The notes under the pieces are model-generated. The model had not been told where the DNA came from. It was given only the letters and a program-made list of their open reading frames with translations, and ran no database searches. Below, piece after piece: positions 61,123 through 64,000 of a stretch of 64,000 nt of DNA. Source of the DNA: Argyresthia goedartella. Lineage: Eukaryota > Arthropoda > Insecta > Lepidoptera > Argyresthiidae. Each line of letters starts with the position of its first letter. Position 1 is the first letter of the stretch. The position numbers and the translations under genes are program-made. The stretch covers positions 24,410,001 through 24,474,000 of the forward strand of contig OX463813.1 in NCBI GenBank assembly GCA_949825045.1, in the 5' to 3' direction.

Positions 61123-61480
61123 GTGGACTATTTCTGGACTATTTTTTGGCACAACTATCAAACTGAAAGTCTTAGCGGTCCGGAGATATTTGATGTTATC
61201 AAATGTTCAAGCTGTAATCCTCACCAAGATGTCTTAATAACACTGGAGTCGCTGAAGGACTATTTCTGAAAATTGGCATGTCGTGTGGACTATTTCTGGA
61301 CTAATTTTTGAAACCCAAACCAAGTCAATAGGCCCTACCGTTTGCTTGCACGAGGGATGATGATTACTGCTTGACGTCAAGCTGTAATCCTCACCAGCCT
61401 ATAGCTATAACTTCGAAACTACAAGTGGACTAATTTTCTTTTTTGGTGGACTATTTAGGACTATTTATGGACTATTTTTT
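61123..61480 (+). repeat. Cluster of GGACTATT-type short repeats
   Basis: TGGACTATTTCTGGACTA occurs at about 61124 and 61286. Shorter relatives (GGACTATTTCTG, GGACTAATTTT, GGACTATTTAGGACTATTTA, GGACTATTTTTT) occur near 61257, 61428 and 61447-61480. The cluster starts before and overlaps the segment with inverted ends. Confidence 0.7.
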
Positions 61481-61536
61481 AGCATTTTCAAATTTCATTT
61501 TCATGAAGGTTTCAATGGTGAGGATTACAGCTTGAA
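61206..61536. mobile_element. 331-bp segment with perfect 21-bp inverted ends (MITE-like candidate)
   Basis: The 21 bp at 61206-61226 (TTCAAGCTGTAATCC then TCACCA) are exactly reverse-complemented at 61516-61536. A further direct copy (20 of the 21 bp) lies inside at 61377-61396 and forms half of a palindrome. No transposase is present. No clear target-site duplication flanks the ends (AAATG on the left, GGTCG on the right), so classification as a MITE is tentative. The repeat ATCCTCACC next to GGACTATT motifs gives the interior a modular look. Confidence 0.45.
61358..61393. repeat. 36-bp imperfect palindrome
   Basis: Arms of 18 bp centred on GACGTC (between 61375 and 61376) with two mismatched pairs. 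The right arm is an internal copy of the 21-bp inverted-end motif, so two motif copies abut head to head. Confidence 0.8.
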
Positions 61537-61539
61537 GGT

Positions 61540-62570
61540 CGTGCTAGTATCGGTTGGTTCCCCTAACGTCAAAGTCACGCTTCTGTGTTACCAGTACAGT
61601 GTGTTCAATCGCCAGTCATGTGCGCAAATAGTGAAAAACTACTATACAACTAGTAGTAATTACATGAGATTATATCATATACCTACTCGAAAAATTACTT
61701 TTGTTGTGTAGTAAATAAATTTCGATAACGAATTATCACAGAAAAAATTCCAGAAATTAGTCGATCGTTGAAACTCCACAAATGCACGTGGCGCCACCTA
61801 TGATTAGCTTTCACCGGCCAACCCCACTGTATTCAAAATGACCGAGTGCACAGTGCTGCTTAAATTAAATGCCGCTTAAATGTTTTGTTTTTTATTGTTG
61901 TTAGTTTTCTTACAAATTAATGATCGGATTGTTTATTGTATAGGTACAAAATATAATCATAAGTTAATCATATAGAATAGTATGTATTCCGGCCCCGCCA
62001 GTCCCGTATATATCAATGCAGTTTTCCTGCTTATATTTCCCAACGTTGTTTCCTGCAGCGTTGACTACTACAATGTTATTTCTTTTTCTCAATATGCGTG
62101 CATGCAGTTGCATCCGCCACCGCATACGGAAATGTTATGAATATGAACTACGTGGCTTGGGGAAGATAGCTTTCATAAGATAGATTGTATACGTAGGTAA
62201 CTCGATGAGTTTTGAGACAAGAAAAAAATATTAACAACATTTATTGTACACGTACGACTGATCTGTTTGGTGATGCATGGAGACATATTGTGCGGGAATG
62301 TGGAAGGTTTTGCGAGATGAATTTGTAATTTGAAATATTTACATTGAAGTTTAATTTCATTGCTGACATTTAGAATTAATTGACTATGTTTAAATTGTGT
62401 TGTCTTATTTGTAATTTGACTTATTGTAATTTGAATTTAATAGTAAGTTGACATACTGATTGAAGTGAAATGAACAATTTGTAATTTAATTTCTGAATGT
62501 TATCAATGCTATCTTGTTCGGTTTATGTACAACGCATTAGAATTATTTCTGTAATGTTGTACGTACGAAA
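61540..62570 (+). other. Non-coding flank, AT-rich, no gene seen
   Basis: No supported ORF or RNA gene. It contains CACGTGGCGCCACCTA at 61785-61800 (E-box plus a palindromic GTGGCGCCAC) and repeated TTTGTAATTT motifs at about 62320-62480. It ends at an AAAT tract. The 62.3-62.6 kb part resembles a LINE 3' UTR with a simple-repeat tail, but there is no coding sequence to confirm it. Confidence 0.5.
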
Positions 62571-62576
62571 TTTGAG

Positions 62577-62597
62577 AAATAAATAAATAAATAAATT
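62577..62597 (+). repeat. (AAAT)n microsatellite
   Basis: About five AAAT copies with overlapping AATAAA signals. It could be the tail of a decayed retroposon to its left. Confidence 0.75.
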
Positions 62598-62656
62598 TAT
62601 CTCTTTGAAAAAAAGGTCTTGTGTATTGCAAATATTTCATATGAATTACTAACGTT

Positions 62657-62684
62657 AACGGCTTAAGACGCCCCTTAAGCCGTT
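62657..62684. repeat. Perfect 11-bp-arm hairpin
   Basis: AACGGCTTAAG at 62657-62667 and CTTAAGCCGTT at 62674-62684 are exact reverse complements around a 6-base loop (ACGCCC). Confidence 0.9.
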
Positions 62685-62685
62685 T

Positions 62686-62705
62686 CAGTTTAGGCGCCTA
62701 AACTG
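62686..62705. repeat. Perfect 20-bp palindrome
   Basis: CAGTTTAGGC followed directly by GCCTAAACTG, with no loop, one base after the preceding hairpin. Confidence 0.9.
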
Positions 62706-63920
62706 TTCCGCATAATTAACAGGACCGACATAAAACAAGTCTTGGTATCAGGTAAATAAAGCCCGTTATGGCGTATTGGAATGGAAATAGTTACCCTTGG
62801 TAATGGTTGTTATTGATTTGAAGCTAATTGTTGTGGTAAACCCACGTGCTGAGTTAAGATCAAAGACTTCGGCACACCACTGGCGATAGCGGGTCGGTAG
62901 CGGGGCGAGTGTCAAATGAAAAAAAACTCTAGGCAGCATCCCACATCATATTCGACAGCGTGCGCGCGCTGTTCTGTCCGTATGCCGGCCATTTGACCAT
63001 ACATTTGACCATACATTTGACAACAGCGAGCATCCGACCCACCACATTGACCCGCCCGCGGTCTGCAGAAACCTAAACTCCTTCCGTTGCAGTATATAGG
63101 GTTGCGTCGTTCTGTTACAGAGTTTCCATGGCCACAAAATGATTTATCGAATTGGCAAATATGCTTAACAGGTCATTTATGTGGTAACCGATATCACATT
63201 AAAACGCCAAGGTGTCTTAGCGGTGAAAATGCAAAAATGCTTCGTGAATTTCAACATTATGCAATGTGGGTGTGAGGGTGTCCCTTCGCGAGTGAGAGCT
63301 CTTTCTTTGAAATTAATTTCTCGAACTATCAAGAGTATTATATATAGTAACACCATAGAAAAGGTAGATTATTTCTCTATTTCCAGTGACAAAAATCAGC
63401 GACAAAAAATAGTACAGGGTTCGCACAGGATCAATATTTCCAGACGGGGCGGCGTCCTGCAGGCGCATTCATAAGGGAGGAGTGCTTGCGCGAGGCAGAG
63501 AAGTTTTATACGATCTGTCATCGGTCGTGCGTGTGTATGGAGGTAGTGCTTACTGCTTGCTTAGAGAGCGAGAAGGCCCCTTAAGGGATTAAATATGGCC
63601 AGAAATGCATCTTTTGCTTCAATTCTAGGCTAAACTAGACAACATAAAAATGTAGGAGAAATATATTTTATAAAAGGTCTATTAGAGATAAGAATGGACT
63701 TTTAAAATTACCGGATATCTGTTATATTTTACACTTAAAAATATTTTTCGCAATGCATTATTATTCAACTAAATGAACAAGCGCTCGGAGGCGAAATCAG
63801 TTTCCTATATGAAACTTACACGCAAAAATAGGTAAAAAAAGGGAAAATTTTTGGTTGTTTTATTTAATGTTTAATGTGATTATTACAGGAATTTAGTAGT
63901 ATTTTCTATAATTTTCTTGG
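62706..63920 (+). other. Flank with mixed composition, no supported gene
   Basis: Short open frames at about 63087-63275 and 63181-63474 have no recognisable domain, overlap each other and lack supporting signals, so they are not called. A GC-richer stretch (62880-63070) holds a 12-bp tandem repeat. The part from about 63430 to 63600 is of mixed composition and could be an old repeat or non-coding exon, which cannot be told from sequence alone. Confidence 0.45.
62990..63021 (+). repeat. 12-bp tandem repeat CATTTGACCATA (2.7 copies)
   Basis: CATTTGACCATA at 62990-63001 and 63002-63013, then CATTTGAC at 63014-63021. Confidence 0.9.
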
Positions 63921-64000
63921 TCTCGGAGCTCGGGCTGCCCCGCGGGGCTCTGCGCGGGAGCATGCGTCAGTCTGCTTCGACGCGATGCGACGGGTATTTG
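63921..64000 (+). other. GC-rich right edge of the window
   Basis: A sharp switch from AT-rich to GC-rich sequence with a perfect 12-bp palindrome GCCCCGCGGGGC at 63937-63948 and GAGCTC just before it. It may be the start of a gene-associated or repeat-associated GC island that continues outside the window. Confidence 0.4.

Noticed and set aside
62940..62965. GC-rich near-palindrome around CAGCGTGCGCGCGCTG
   Set aside because: Two mismatches and a simple GC alternation; chance is a sufficient explanation.
63087..63474. Two small overlapping open frames in the right flank
   Set aside because: No domain, no splice or promoter support, and composition like the surrounding non-coding DNA.

Overview
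The window looks like eukaryotic nuclear DNA, probably from an arthropod and plausibly a lepidopteran. The reasons are an AT-rich flank, an intact CR1/Jockey-type non-LTR retrotransposon with a PHD-finger ORF1, tRNA-derived fragments, and no prokaryotic gene organisation. The species call is inference. No host protein gene can be supported anywhere in the window.

Layout. (1) 1-11598 and 17143-60265 are one giant tandem satellite, all units in the same (+) orientation, about 54 kb and on the order of 1,000 units. It runs off the left edge of the window. The unit comes in two lengths, 51 bp and 56 bp, differing by one extra GTGGC step. The units are organised into dimers (107 bp), trimers (158 bp), tetramers (214 bp), kilobase-scale higher-order repeats (about 730/1466, 1833, 2189, 2256, 2690 and 3172-3554 bp), and finally segmental copies about 11.75 and 12.34 kb apart. 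(2) 11599-17142 is a full-length non-LTR retrotransposon inserted cleanly into one satellite unit. Its 5' UTR carries two tandem tRNA-like modules with RNA polymerase III A and B boxes and T-runs. ORF1 has a PHD finger, a coiled coil and a degenerate SGNH-esterase-like region. ORF2 has an AP-type endonuclease and a reverse transcriptase. The element ends in an (ATCTTT)n tail. (3) Six copies of one 105-bp poly(A)-ended insert lie at homologous places in the right part of the array (38975, 41666, 46842, 50727, 53417, 59179). They trace one retroposition-like event followed by array amplification. (4) 60266-64000 is non-satellite flank, AT-rich, with no convincing gene. It holds a tRNA-Glu-like relic on the minus strand, a 331-bp segment bounded by perfect 21-bp inverted repeats, two adjacent strong palindromes, short microsatellites and a small GC-rich end.

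How the parts fit. The satellite is the dominant feature and appears to evolve by repeated local and multi-kilobase duplication. The retrotransposon occurs once and is in none of the duplicated blocks, so it is probably a late arrival, and both its ORFs are open. The most unusual signals are the two-length satellite with its nested duplication hierarchy and palindromic core, and the duplicated Pol III-type promoter module in the 5' UTR of an otherwise Pol II-like LINE.
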